A DNA stretch of 64,000 nt, taken from assembly GCA_016801885.1 (NCBI GenBank), contig CM028895.1, positions 18,620,001 to 18,684,000 on the forward strand, read 5' to 3'. Shown here piece after piece: positions 42,401-54,320 of the stretch. Position numbers and translations under genes: made by a program. Position 1 is the stretch's first letter. Every line of letters begins with the position of its first letter. The DNA comes from Toxotes chatareus (lineage: Eukaryota > Chordata > Actinopteri > Toxotidae). Under the pieces are notes generated by a model, which saw only the letters and a program-made list of their open reading frames with translations, searched no databases and had not been told where the DNA came from.

Positions 42401-45400
42401 CAAAAAATGTCATAAAAAAAAGTCATAGTATAGTATGGCGTCAAAATCGGCAAAAAAGTCATACTTTAGTATGACCTCAAAATGTCATAAAAAAACGCTA
42501 TAGTATAGTATGGCGTCAAAATCGCCAAAAAAAAGTCATACTTTTATATGACCTCAAAATGTCATAAAAAAAACGCCATAGTATAGTATGGCGCTTTTTC
42601 GCCAAAAAAGTCATACTTTAGTATGACCTCAAAATGTCATAAAAAACGTCATAGTATAGTATGACCAAAATCGGCCAAAAAGTCAAAAAAATGACCAAAA
42701 AATGTCAAAAAAACGCATAGTATGTATAGTAAATCAAAATCGCCAAAAAAGTCATACTTAGTATGACCTCAAAATGTCATAAAAAACGTCATAGTATAGT
42801 ATGACCTCAAATCGCCAAAAAAAGTCATAAAATTTTATGACCTCAAAATGTCATAAAACGCTATAGTATAGTATGGCCATCAAAAATCGCCAAAAAAAGT
42901 CATACTTTAGTATGACCTCAAAATGTCATAAAAAACGCTCATAGTATAGTATGGCGCTTTTCGGCCAAAAAAAGTCATACTTTTAGTATGACCTCAAAAT
43001 GTCATAAAAAACGCTATAGTATAGTATGGCGTCAAAATCGCCAAAAAAAAGTCATACTTTTTTATGACCTCAAAATGTCAAAAAAACGCTATAGTATAGT
43101 ATGGCGTCAAAATCGGCCAAAAAAAATCATAAAAACGCTTTTAGTATGACCTCAAAATGTCAAAAAAAAAGTCATAGTATAGTATAGTATGGCGTCAAAA
43201 TCGCCAAAAAAAAGTCATACTTTATAGTATGACCTCAAAAATGTCAAAAAGTCATAAAAATGACCATCAAATATAGTAAAAACGTGGCGTATAGTAAATC
43301 AAAATCGCCAAAAAAGTCATACTTAGTATGACCTCAAAATGTCATAAAAAAACGCTATAGTATAGTATGGCGCCAAAATCGGCAAAAAAAGTCATACTTT
43401 AGTATGACCTCAAAATGTCATAAAAACGCCATAGTATAGTATGGCGCATCAAATCGGCCAAAAAAAAGTCATACTTTAGTATGACCTCAAAATGTCATAA
43501 AAAACGCATATAGTATAGTATGGCGTCAAAATCGGCCAAAAAAAAGTCATACTTTAGTATGACCTCAAAATGTCATAAAAAACGCCATAGTATAGTATGG
43601 CGCTCAAAATCGGGCAAAAAAAAGTCATACTTTAGTATGACCTCAAAATGTCATAAAAAAACGCTATAGTATAGTATGGCGCAAAATGTTCGGCAAAAAG
43701 TCATACTTTTTATGACCTCAAAATGTCATAAAAACGCTATAGTATAGTATGGCCATAGTATAAAAAGGCGTCAAAATTTAGTATGACCAAAAAAAACGTC
43801 ATAGTTTAGTATGACCTCAAAATGACCTCAAAAGTCAAACTGTCATAAAAAACGCCATAAAACGCCATAGTATAGTATGGCGTCAAAATCGGCCAAAAAA
43901 AGTCATATACTTTTTAGTATGACCTCAAAATGTCATAAAAAAACGTCATAGTATAGTATGGCGCCAAAATCGGCCAAAAAAGTCATACTTTTTTTATGAC
44001 CTCAAAATGTCATAAAAAACGCCATAGTATAGTATGGCGCTCAAAATCGGGCAAAAAAAGTCATACTTTTTTTATGACCTCAAAATGTCATAAAAAACCA
44101 TAGTATAGTATGGCGTCAAAATCGCCAAAAAAAGTCATACTTTAGTATGACCTCAAAATGTCATAAAAAAACGTCATAGTATAGTATGGCGCCAAAATTT
44201 CGGCAAAAAGTCATACTTTAGTATGACCTCAAAAACGTCATAAAAAGTATGCCATAGTATAGTATGTATACTTTAGTATGACCTCAAAATGTCAAAAAAG
44301 TATAGTATACTTTAGTATGACCTCAAAAAAATCATAAAAAAAACGTCATAGTATAGTATGGCGTCAAAAATCGGCAAAAAAAAAGTCATACTTTTAGTAT
44401 GACCTCAAAATGTCATAAAAAAGTCATACGCTATAGTATAGTATAGTATAGTATGTATAAAAATCGGCAAGTCAAAAAAGTCATACTTTTAGTATGACCT
44501 CAAAAAATCATAAAAAACGCTCATAGTATAGTATGGCGTCAAAATCGCCAAAAAAAAGTCATACTTTAGTATGACCTCAAAATGTCATAAAAACGCTATA
44601 GTATAGTATGGCCAAAAAAAGTCAAAAAAAAGTCATACTTTAGTATGACCTCAAATGTCATAAAAAATGTCATAGTATAGTATGGCGCTCAAAAATGCAA
44701 AAAAAAGTCATACTTTAGTATGACCTCAAAATGTCATAAAAAACGCTATAGTATAGTATGGCGCCAAAATCGGGCAAAAAAAAGTCATACTTATGACCTA
44801 AAAGTGAAAAACCTCAAAATGTCATAAAAAAAAAAATATAGTATAGTATGGCCTCAAAATGTCATAAAAAAGTCATAGTATAGTATGGCCAAAAAGTCAA
44901 AAAAGTATACTTTAGTATGACCTCAAAATGTCATAAAAAACGCCATAGTATAGTATGGCTCAAAATCGGCCAAAAAAAAGTCATACTTTAGTATGACCTC
45001 AAAAAATGTCATAAAAAACGCCATAGTATAGTATGGCGCCAAAATCGGCAAAAAAAAATACTACTTTAGTATGACCTCAAAATGTCATAAAAAACGCTAT
45101 AGTATAGTATGGCGCTCAAAATCGGCAAAAAAAGTCATACTTTTAGTATGACCTCAAAATGTCATAAAAAACGCTATAGTATAGTATGGCGCCAAAATCG
45201 GCCAAAAAAGTCATACTTTAGTATGACCTCAAAAATGTCATAAAAAAACGCCATAGTATAGTATGGCGTCAAAAAAAATAGCCAAAAAAAAAAGTCATAC
45301 TTTAGTATGACCTCAAATGTCATAAAAAACGTCATAGTATAGTAAACATCAAAATCGGCCAAAAAGTATAGTATAGTATGACCTCAAAATGTCAAAAAAA

Positions 45401-48400
45401 CGCATACTTTAGTATATGGCCAAAAATCAAAAAATACTTTCATACCTCAAATGTATGAAAAGCTAAAGTAGTAAAAAAAAACGCCATAGTATAGTATGAC
45501 CAAAAAATCGGCAAAAAAAGTCATACTTTAGTATGACCTCAAAAAAAGTCATCATAAAAAAAACTATAGTATAGTATAGTATGCGTCAAAATCGGCAAAA
45601 AAAAGTCATACTTTTAGTATGACCTCAAAAATGTCAAAAAACGCCATAGTATAGTATGGCGCCAAAATCGGCAAAAAAAGTCATACTTTAGTATGACCTC
45701 AAAATGTCAAAAAAAACGCTATAGTATAGTATGGCGCTCAAAATCGCCAAAAAAAGTCATACTTAGTATGACCTCAAAAAGTCATAAAAAACGTCATAGT
45801 ATAGTATGACCTCAAATCAAAAAAAAGTCATACTTTTAAAAAAAATGTCATAAAAACGCTATAGTATAGTATGGCGCTCAAAATCGCCAAAAAAAATATT
45901 TTAGTATGACCTCAAAATGTCAAAAAAACGCCATAGTATAGTATGGCTGTCAAAATCGGCCAAAAAAAAGTCATACTTTTTGACCTGACCTCAAAAAAGT
46001 CATAAAAAAATGGCGCATATAGTATAGTATGGCACTTTAGTATGAAAAAAAGTCAAAAAAAAGTCATACTATAGTATGACCTCAAAATGTCATAAAAAAC
46101 GCATAGTATAGTAGTATGACCTCAAAAAAAGTCATACTTTAGTATGACCTCAAAAAGTCATAAAAAACGCTATAGTATAGTATGGCGTCAAAATCGGCAA
46201 AAAAAAAATACTTTAGTATGACCTCAAAATGTCATAAAAACGTCATAGTATAGTATGGCGCAAAATCGCCAAAAAAGTCATACTTTAGTATGACCTCAAA
46301 ATCATAAAAAAACGCCATAGTATAGTATGACCTCAAAATGTCATAAAAAAAGTCATAGTATAGTATGGCGACCTCAAAAATGTGTCAAAAAAAGTCATAG
46401 TATAGTATGACCTCAAAAATCATAAAAAAAAGTCATAGTATAGTATGACCTCAAAATGTCATAAAAAAATAGTATAGTATGACCAAAAAAAAAAACATAG
46501 TTTAGTATGACCTCAAAATGTCATAAAAAAAAGCTATAGTATAGTATGACCTCAAAATCGGCCAAAAAAAAGTCATACTTTAGTATGACCTCAAAATGTC
46601 ATAAAAAAAATGTCATAGTATAGTATGGCGTCAAAAAAGTCGGCAAAAAAGTCATACTTTAGTATGACCTCAAAAATGTCATAAAAAAACGCCATAGTAT
46701 AGTATAGTATGGCGTCAAAATCGGCAAAAAAAAAATACTTTTAGTATGACCTCAAAATGTCAAAAAAACGCCATAGTATAGTATGGCGCTGTAAATCGGC
46801 CAAAAAAAGTCATACTTTAGTATGACCTCAAAATGTCATAAAAAACGCTATAGTATAGTATGGCGCCAAAATCGGCAAAAAAAGTCATACTTTAGTATGA
46901 CCTCAAAATGTCATAAAAAAACGACATAGTATAGTAAGGCGTTAAAATCGGCCAAAAAAAGTCATACTTTAGTATGACCTCAAAATGTCATAAAAACGCT
47001 ATAGTATAGTATGGCGCTCAAAATCGCAAAAAAAGTCATACTTTAGTATGACCAAAAAAGTGCCAAAAAAAATCAGCTATAGTATAGTATGGCGTCAAAA
47101 TCGGCCAAAAAAAGTCATACTTTAGTATGACCTCAAAATGTCAAAAAAAAACGTCATAGTATAGTATGGCGCAAAATCGCCATAAAAAGTATAGTATAGT
47201 ATGACCTCAAAATGTCATAAAAAACGTCATAGTATAGTATGGCCTCAAAATCGCCAAAAAAAGTCATACTTTAGTATGACCTCAAAATGTCAAAAAAACG
47301 CTATAGTATAGTATGGCCTCAAAATCGGCCAAAAAAAAGTCATACTTAGTATGACCTCAAAATGCAAAAAAAAACGCATAGTATAGTATATGCCAAAATC
47401 GCCAAAAAAAGTCATACTTTAGTATGACCTCAAAATGTCATAAAAAACGCCATAGTATAGTATGGCGCAAAAATCGGCAAAAAAGTCATACTTTAGTATG
47501 ACCTCAAAATGTCATAAAAAAAACATAGTATAGTATAGTATGCCAAAAAGTCAAAATCGGTAAAAAAAGTCATAAAAAATTTAGTATAGTATGACCTCAA
47601 AATGTCAAAAAAAAAAGTCATAGTTAGTATGACCTCAAAATGGTGTGTATAGTATAGTATGACCAAAAAAATGGCCAAAAAAGTCATACTTTAGTATGAC
47701 CTCAAAATGTCATAAAAAAAACGCTATAGTATAGTATGGCATCAAAATCGGGCAAAAAAAGTCATACTTTAGTATGACCTCAAAATGTCATAAAAAAACG
47801 TCATAGTATAGTATGACCTCAAAAAGTGGTAAAAAACGTCATACTTTAGTATGACCTCAAAATGTCAAAAACGCCATAGTATAGTATGGCGCAAAAATGC
47901 ATAAAAGTCATAGTTTAGTATGGCACCTCAAAATGTCAAAAAATAGTATAGTATGACCTCAAAATGTCAAAAAAAGTCATACTTTTAGTATGACCTCAAA
48001 AAGTCATAAAAAACGCTATAGTATAGTATGGCGTCAAAAAAACCAAAAAAAAATCATAAAAACTATAGTATGACCTCAAAAAGTCATAAAAAGTCATACT
48101 TTAGTATGACCTCAAAAAATGGTAAAAAAACGTCATAGTATAGTATGGCGTCAAAATCGCCAAAAAAGTCATACTTTAGTATGACCTCAAAATGTCATAA
48201 AAAAAACGTCATAGTATAGTATGGCCTCAAAATCGGCCAAAAAAATAGTCATACTTTAGTATGACCTCAAAATGTCATAAAAAAAACGCCATAGTATAGT
48301 ATGGCGCCAAAATCGGCCAAAAAAAAAAAATACTTTAGTATGACCTCAAAAAGTCATAAAAACGCTATAGTATAGTATGGCGCTCAAAAATCGGCCAAAA

Positions 48401-51400
48401 AAGTCATACTTTAGTATGACCTCAAAATGTCATAAAAAACGTCATAGTAGTATGACCTCAAAAGTGTAGTAGTATAGTAGGCGATCAAAAAGTTTCAAAA
48501 AATACTTAGCAAAAAAAGTCATACTTTAGTATGACCTCAAAAAAGTGTCAAAAAAAAATGTCATAGTATAGTATGGCGCTCAAAATCGGGCCAAAAAGTC
48601 ATACTTTAGTATGACCTCAAAATGTCATAAAAAAAACGCATAGTATAGTATGGCTGTCAAAATCGGCAAAAAAAAAGTCATACTTTAGTATGACCTCAAA
48701 AAGTCATAAAAAACGTCATAGTATAGTATGGCCTCAAAAGTGGTAAAAAAGTCATACTATAGTATGACCTCAAAAAAGTCATAAAAAAACGTCATAGTAT
48801 AGTATGGCCTCAAAATCGGCCAAAAAAAAGTCATACTTTTAGTATGACCTCAAAAGTCATAAAAAACGTCATAGTATAGTATGGCCTCAAAAATCGGCAA
48901 AAAAAAGTCATACTTTAGTATGACCTCAAAAAGTGTAAAAAACAAAAAGTATGGCGCTATAGTATAGTATAGTATGCGCTCAAAATCGCCAAAAAAAAGT
49001 CATACTTTAGTATGACCTCAAAAAGTGTCAAAAAACGCCATAGTATAGTATGGCGTCAAAATCGGCCAAAAAAAAGTCATACTTTTAGTATGACCTCAAA
49101 AAGTCATAAAAAACGCTATAGTATAGTATGGCGTCAAAAAAAAAAAAAAAAAAGTCATACTTTAGTATGACCTCAAAATGTCATAAAAAACGTCATAGTA
49201 TAGTATGGCCTCAAAATCGGCCAAAAAAAAGTCATACTTTAGTATGACCTCAAAATGGGCAAAAAATCATAAAAATGACCGCCATAAACGTATAGTATAG
49301 TATGGCCTCAAAAGTCATCGGTCATAAAAAAAAGTCAAAAAACGTCATACTTAGTATGACCTCAAAAAGTCATAAAAAAACGCATAGTATAGTATGGCGT
49401 CAAAATCGGCCAAAAAAAGTCATACTTAGTATGACCTCAAAAAGTGTCAAAAAAAACGCTATAGTATAGTATGGCATCAAAATCGGCCAAAAAAAAAGTC
49501 ATACTTTAGTATGACCTCAAAATGTCATAAAAAAAACGTCATAGTATAGTATGGCATCAAAATCGGCCAAAAAAAAGTCATACTTTAGTATGACCTCAAA
49601 ATGTGCAAAAAAACGTCATAGTATAGTATGACCGCATCAAATCGGCCAAAAAAAGTCATACTTTAGTATGACCTCAAAAAGTCATAAAAAAAACGTCATA
49701 GTATAGTATGGCCTCAAAATCGCCAAAAAAAAGTCATACTTTAGTATGACCTCAAAATGTGCATAAAAAAACGTCAGTATAGTATGGCCTCAAAATCGCC
49801 AAAAAAAAGTCATACTTTAGTATGACCTCAAAATGTCATAAAAAACGTCATAGTATAGTATGGCGTCAAAATCGGCCAAAAAAGTCATACTTTAGTATGA
49901 CCTCAAAAAGCCAAAAAAACGTCATAGTATAGTATGAAAAAAATCGCCAAAAAAGTCATACTTTAGTATGACCTCAAAATGTCATAAAAAAACGTATAGT
50001 ATAGTATGGCGCCAAAATCGGGCAAAAAAAAATACTCATACTTTAGTATGACCTCAAAATGTCATAAAAAAATACTTAGCTATAGTATAGTATGATGCTC
50101 AAAATGTCAAAATATAGTATGACGGCAAAAATGGCGTCATACTTTAGTATGACCTCAAAATGTCATAAAAAATAGTATAGCTATAGTATAGTATGGCCTC
50201 AAAATGGGCCAAAAAAAGTCATACTTTAGTATGACCTCAAAAAGTGCCAAAAAACGTCATAGTATAGTATGGCGTCAAAATGGGCCAAAAAAAGTCATAC
50301 TTTAGTATGACCTCAAAAAGTGGGAAAAAACGTCATAGTATAGTATGGCATCAAAATGGGACAAAAAAAAGTCATACTTTAGTATGACCTCAAAAAGTGG
50401 TAAAAAACGTCATAGTATAGTATGATAGCCCAAAAATGGCCAAAAAAGTCATACTTTAGTATGACCTCAAAATGTCATAAAAAACGTCATATAGTATAGT
50501 ATGACCAAATCGTGGTAAAAAACTCATACTTTAGTATGACCTCAAATGTGTAAAAAAAAAAAAGTCATAGTATAGTATGGCCTCAAAATCGGCAAAAAAA
50601 AGTCATAGTTTGAGTATGACCTCAAAAATGGCTCAAAATGGTAAAAAAAAAACGCCATAGTATAGTATGACCAAAAAAAGTAAAAAAAAGTCATAGTATA
50701 GTATGACCTCAAAAGTGGTAAAAAAAAGCATATAGTATAGTATGGCCTCAAAATCGCCAAAAAAAGTCATACTTTAGTATGACCTCAAAAAGTGCCAAAA
50801 AAACGTCGTCATAGTATAGTATGGCCTCAAAATCGCCAAAAAAAAAAAAAGTCATACTTTAGTATGACCTCAAAAAGTGGTAAAAAACGTCATAGTATAG
50901 TATGACCTCAAAAAGTGGTAAAAAACTCATAGTATAGTATGACCTCAAAATGGCCAAAAAAGTCATAGTATAGTATGACCTCAAAAGTGGGAAAAACGTC
51001 ATAGTATAGTATGACCTCAAAAAAAAAAAAAAATCATAGTTTATATGACCTCAAAAATGTCACCTCATAATAGTATGACCTCAAAAAGTGGCAAAAAACG
51101 TCATAGTATAGTATGGCGTCAAAATGGGTCAAAAAACGTCATAGTTTAGTATGGCATCAAAATGGGCCAAAAAAAGTCATATATAGTATAGTAAAAGTCC
51201 ATAGTATAGTAAAATCAAATCAAAAAAAATGTCATACTTTAGTATGACCTCAAAAAGTGGTAAAAAAAAGAAAGTCATAGTATAGTATGGCCTCAAAATG
51301 GGCCAAAAAAAAAGTCATACTTTAGTATGACCTCAAAAAGTGGTAAAAAACGTCATAGTATAGTATGACCTCAAAAAGTGGTAAAAAAAAAAAAGTCATA

Positions 51401-52436
51401 GTATAGTATGACCTCAAAAAGTGGTAAAAAAAAAAAAACGTCATAGTATAGTATGGCATCAAAATGGGCCAAAAAAAGTCATACTTTAGTATGACCTCAA
51501 AAAGTGCCAAAAAACGTCATAGTATAGTATGGCATTAAAATGTGTCAAAAAAAGTCATACTTTAGTATGACCTCAAAAAGTGGGAAAAAACGTCATAGTA
51601 TAGTATGACCTCAAAAAGTGGTAAAAAACGTCATACTTTAGTATGACCTCAAAAAGTGGTAAAAAACGTCATAGTTTAGTATGACCTCAAAAAGTGCCAA
51701 AAAACGTCATAGTATAGTATGGCGTCAAAATGGGTCAAAAAACGTCATAGTTTAGTATGGCATCAAAATGGGACAAAAAAAGTCATACTTTAGTATGACC
51801 TCAAAAAGTGGGAAAAAACGTCATAGTATAGTATGGCATCAAAATGGGTCAAAAAAAAGTCATACTTTAGTATGACCTCAAACTTGGTAAAAAAAAAATC
51901 ATAGTATAGTATGGCATCAAAATGGGTCTAAAAAAGTCATACTTTAGTATGACCTCAAAAAGTGGTAAAAAACGTCATACTTTAGTATGACCTCAAAAAG
52001 TGGGAAAAAACGTCATAGTATAGTATGACCTCAAAAAGTGGTAAAAAACGTCATAGTATAGTATGGCCTCAAAATGGGCAAAAAAAGTCATACTTTAGTA
52101 TGACCTCAAAATGGGCCAAAAAACGTCATACTTTAGTATGACCTCAAAAAGTGGGAAAAAACGTCATAGCATAGTATGATCTAAAAAAGTGGTAAAAAAA
52201 GGTCATACTTTAGTATGACCTCAAAAAGTGGTAAAAAACGTCATAGTATAGTATGACCTCAAAAAGTGGTAAAAAACGTCATACTATAGTATGACCTCAA
52301 AAAGTGGTAAAAAAAAAAAAGTCATAGTATAGTATGGCCTCAAAATGGGCCAAAAAAAGTCATACTTTAGTATGACCTCAAAATGGCATTAAAAACAGCA
52401 TAGTATAGTAAGGCTTCAGTACTTTAGTAAATGAAA
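3420..52436 (+). repeat. 49-kb intronic satellite, ~75-bp dimer of two dyad-centred half-units
   Basis: One tandem array fills this stretch. The typical unit has half A, centred on GTCATACTTTAGTATGAC and followed by CTCAAAATGTCATAAAAAA, and half B, centred on CGCCATAGTATAGTATGGCG or its CGCT/CGTC variants and followed by TCAAAATCGGCCAAAAAA. Both centres are inverted repeats: A has 8-bp arms around TT; B has 7-bp arms around GTATAG. The halves share the plan dyad, (C)TCAAAA, short GC-containing linker, A-tract, so the unit is a dimer of a ~38-bp monomer. Dividing span by unit length gives roughly 650 dimers. A-tract length and linkers vary from unit to unit. No gene, RNA gene or recognisable element interrupts it. 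Open frames of 60-76 codons inside it are translations of the repeat (75 bp is 25 codons). Confidence 0.97.
50000..52436 (+). repeat. Right edge of the satellite: more monomeric, distinct subfamily
   Basis: Toward the right end the linkers become AAAAAGTGGTAAAAAAC, AAAAAGTGGGAAAAAAC and ATGGGCCAAAAAA, and strict A/B alternation breaks down. Successive ~38-bp monomers with the same dyad type follow one another, for example at about 50890-51010 and 52200-52320. The B-type arms here are usually GTCATA...TATGAC, as in A. A perfect palindrome GTCATACTATAGTATGAC occurs at 52278-52295. The array ends with a CATAGTATAGTAAGGCTTC unit at about 52404-52422, followed at once by LINE sequence. Confidence 0.85.
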
Positions 52437-53985
52437 TCAAATCAGGCTTTACTGTCATTTTGCTGTACATACAAATGCAGTGCAGACAAAATGAGACAGC
52501 CTTTTCTGCGACCAGGTTAACAGAGAAAAATAAAATAGTAATAATAAATACTAAATAAGTATTAGAGAAAGAAAGAAAAACACACTGAAATTCATTGAAA
52601 TCCTACCCTGGAACATATTGCAAGATGCCCATTTTGCAAAAAATTGTGATGTCCATATCAGCAACTGTCGATAAAGTGCCAGTGCTGTGTGTAAGAGTGC
52701 CAGGTAAAACACCCATTTAAGCTGCCTTTGGTGGTGATTGAGCTGTTCAGTAATCGAACAGCTTGTGGTAGGAAGCAGTTGATGAGTGTGGAGGTTCTGC
52801 CTTTTATGCTCCGGTATCTTTTGCCCAAAGGTAGCAGTTCAGAAAATCCGTTGAGGGGGTGTGAGGAGTCCTTAACTATGCCCAGGGCCCTGTTCCTGCA
52901 GCGGTTTTGGAAGAGATCTTGGACAGAGGGGAGAGGAACACCAATAATCTTCTCTGGCACCCTGACTATCCCCTGTAAGGCTTTCCTGTCTGCCATACAG
53001 CAGCTGGAGTACCAAGTGGACATGCAGTATGTCAGGACGTTCTCCACCACGCCTCTGTAAAAGGTCCTGAGGATGCAGGTGGGGAGAGAGGCTTTTTTCA
53101 GCCTCCTCAGGAAGTGCAGTTTCTGCTGGGCCCGCTTTGTTATCGCTGAGGTGGTGTTCTTCTTCCAGCACAGGTCCTGTGAGATCTGCACTCCTAGGAA
53201 TCTGATGTTCTCTACTCTGTCCACGGGGTGGCCCCTGAGGCTGAGGGGAGTGTGTTCAGGCTGAGTCTGCCGGAAGTCAGTAATCATTGCCTTGGTCTTG
53301 TCCACATTCAGCACCAGGTTATTCAGTCTGCACCAGTCCAGCAGGTGATTTACTTCCTCCCTGTACATTGAATCATCCTTTGCCCTGAGAAGTCTCACCA
53401 CTGTGGTGTCATTTTCAGACTGTGTGATCAGGTTCCCCTCATTTGTAGCTGCACAGTCGTGTGTCAGCAGTGTAAACAGTAGTGGACTGAGTACACACCC
53501 TTGGGGAGAACCAGTTGTCAGCGTTATAGGTTTGGAGGTGTTTTTTCCAACCTGGACAGACTGTGGTGACATGTGGCGGTGTTCAGGCCGAGTAGGAGGA
53601 GTTTCTCGATTAGTGTCTGTGGGATGATTGCGTTAAACGCTGAGCTGAAATCAAGGTACAGGATTTTGGTGTAGGTGTTTTTGTGGGTCCAAATGAGTGA
53701 CGACTGAGTGCAGGGTGGTGGATATTGCGTCCTCTGTGGAACGGTTGGGACGGTATGCAAACTGGAGGGGGTCGAATGATGCAGGGAGGCTGGCTGTGAT
53801 GTGTGGTTTGACGAGTCGTTCAAAGCACTTGATCACAATCGGTGTTAGTGAGACGGGGCGGTAGTCATTCAGGCACGAGACAACTGGTTTCTTTGTCACT
53901 GGATGTTGTAGGAACGGTGGCCGGACAGAGTGAGAGGTTGAAGATGTCAGTCAGGACCTCGGCCAGCTCAACAGCGCAGTGTGAA
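52437..53985 (-). pseudogene. Reverse transcriptase and 3' part of an L2/CR1-group LINE, broken
   Basis: The minus strand encodes the palm and thumb of a non-LTR reverse transcriptase of the kind common in fish L2-like elements: CLNDYRPVSLTPIVIKCFERLV (53790-53870), FAYRPNRSTEDAI, YLDFSSAFNAIIP (about 53640), TGSPQGCVLSPLLF (about 53490-53530), NNLVLNVDKTKAMI, VENIRFLGVQI, LRTFYRGVVENVLT and EKIIGVPLPSVQDLF. It is inactive: FADD is replaced by SEND (followed by TTVV), and at least two frameshifts split it (near 53570 and 53650-53700). The AT-rich stretch 52437-52657 is its 3' tail and abuts the satellite. With the endonuclease remnant at 55651-56457 it probably forms one old insertion. Confidence 0.9.
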
Positions 53986-54312
53986 AACAATGTGAGGGTC
54001 TAATCCTGTCAGACCGGGTGTTGTGAAGCAAGTCTTTGAATGTCATGCAGCATGGAGACGAGACATAGAGTTCACAGTGTGTTCTGCAGTGTTGTGTGAA
54101 GAGTGTTGTGTAGTATGACCTGTTTATACCTGTAGTCCGCATGCCATAAATACCTTTCCCAGCATGAGAGACAATAAAGGATGTCTTCTGGTCACACCAA
54201 ATGTAAACAATCAGGACAACCAAATGGGGTTCACTCCCGGGCCATCTATGATATTTCCAGATCAGCAGCCTTAGATAAACAGTTGACTCTAGGAAGCATC
54301 TGTTTTTACATC
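53986..54312. repeat. Repeat-derived sequence with first copy of a ~114-bp direct repeat
   Basis: No coding potential. The stretch 54212-54312 (CAGGACAACCAAATGGGGTT to the target duplication) is a diverged copy of 55443 onward (CAGGACAATTAACTGGAGTT). Both contain GGTTCACTCC or GAGTTCACTCC followed further on by TCTGTTTTTA. If the hAT element and one target copy are removed, the two copies lie in tandem 114 bp apart. Confidence 0.6.
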
Positions 54313-54320
54313 TACTATAA
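54313..54320. repeat. Target site duplication, left copy
   Basis: TACTATAA, identical to 55430-55437, immediately outside the left end of the hAT element. Confidence 0.88.

Noticed and set aside
3349..51510. Many open frames of 60-76 codons within the array with a recurring peptide like MTSKCHKKRHSIVWRQNRQ
   Set aside because: The repeat unit is about 75 bp, a multiple of three, so a frame can stay open for a few units. The frames end wherever an indel shifts the unit, start at arbitrary points and occur on both strands. They are translated satellite, not genes.
3420..52436. CRISPR-like regular spacing of palindromic repeats
   Set aside because: There are no unique spacers; the sequence between dyads is itself repeated, and the host is a vertebrate.
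3420..52436. CENP-B-box-like motif that would mark centromeric satellite
   Set aside because: I saw no segment with the TTCG...CGGG core; TCGGCC in the B linker is not enough.
54061..54190. Possible LTR-like segment with CATAAATACC and ACAATAAAGGATG
   Set aside because: No paired copy, no TG...CA boundaries and no adjoining primer-binding site were found.
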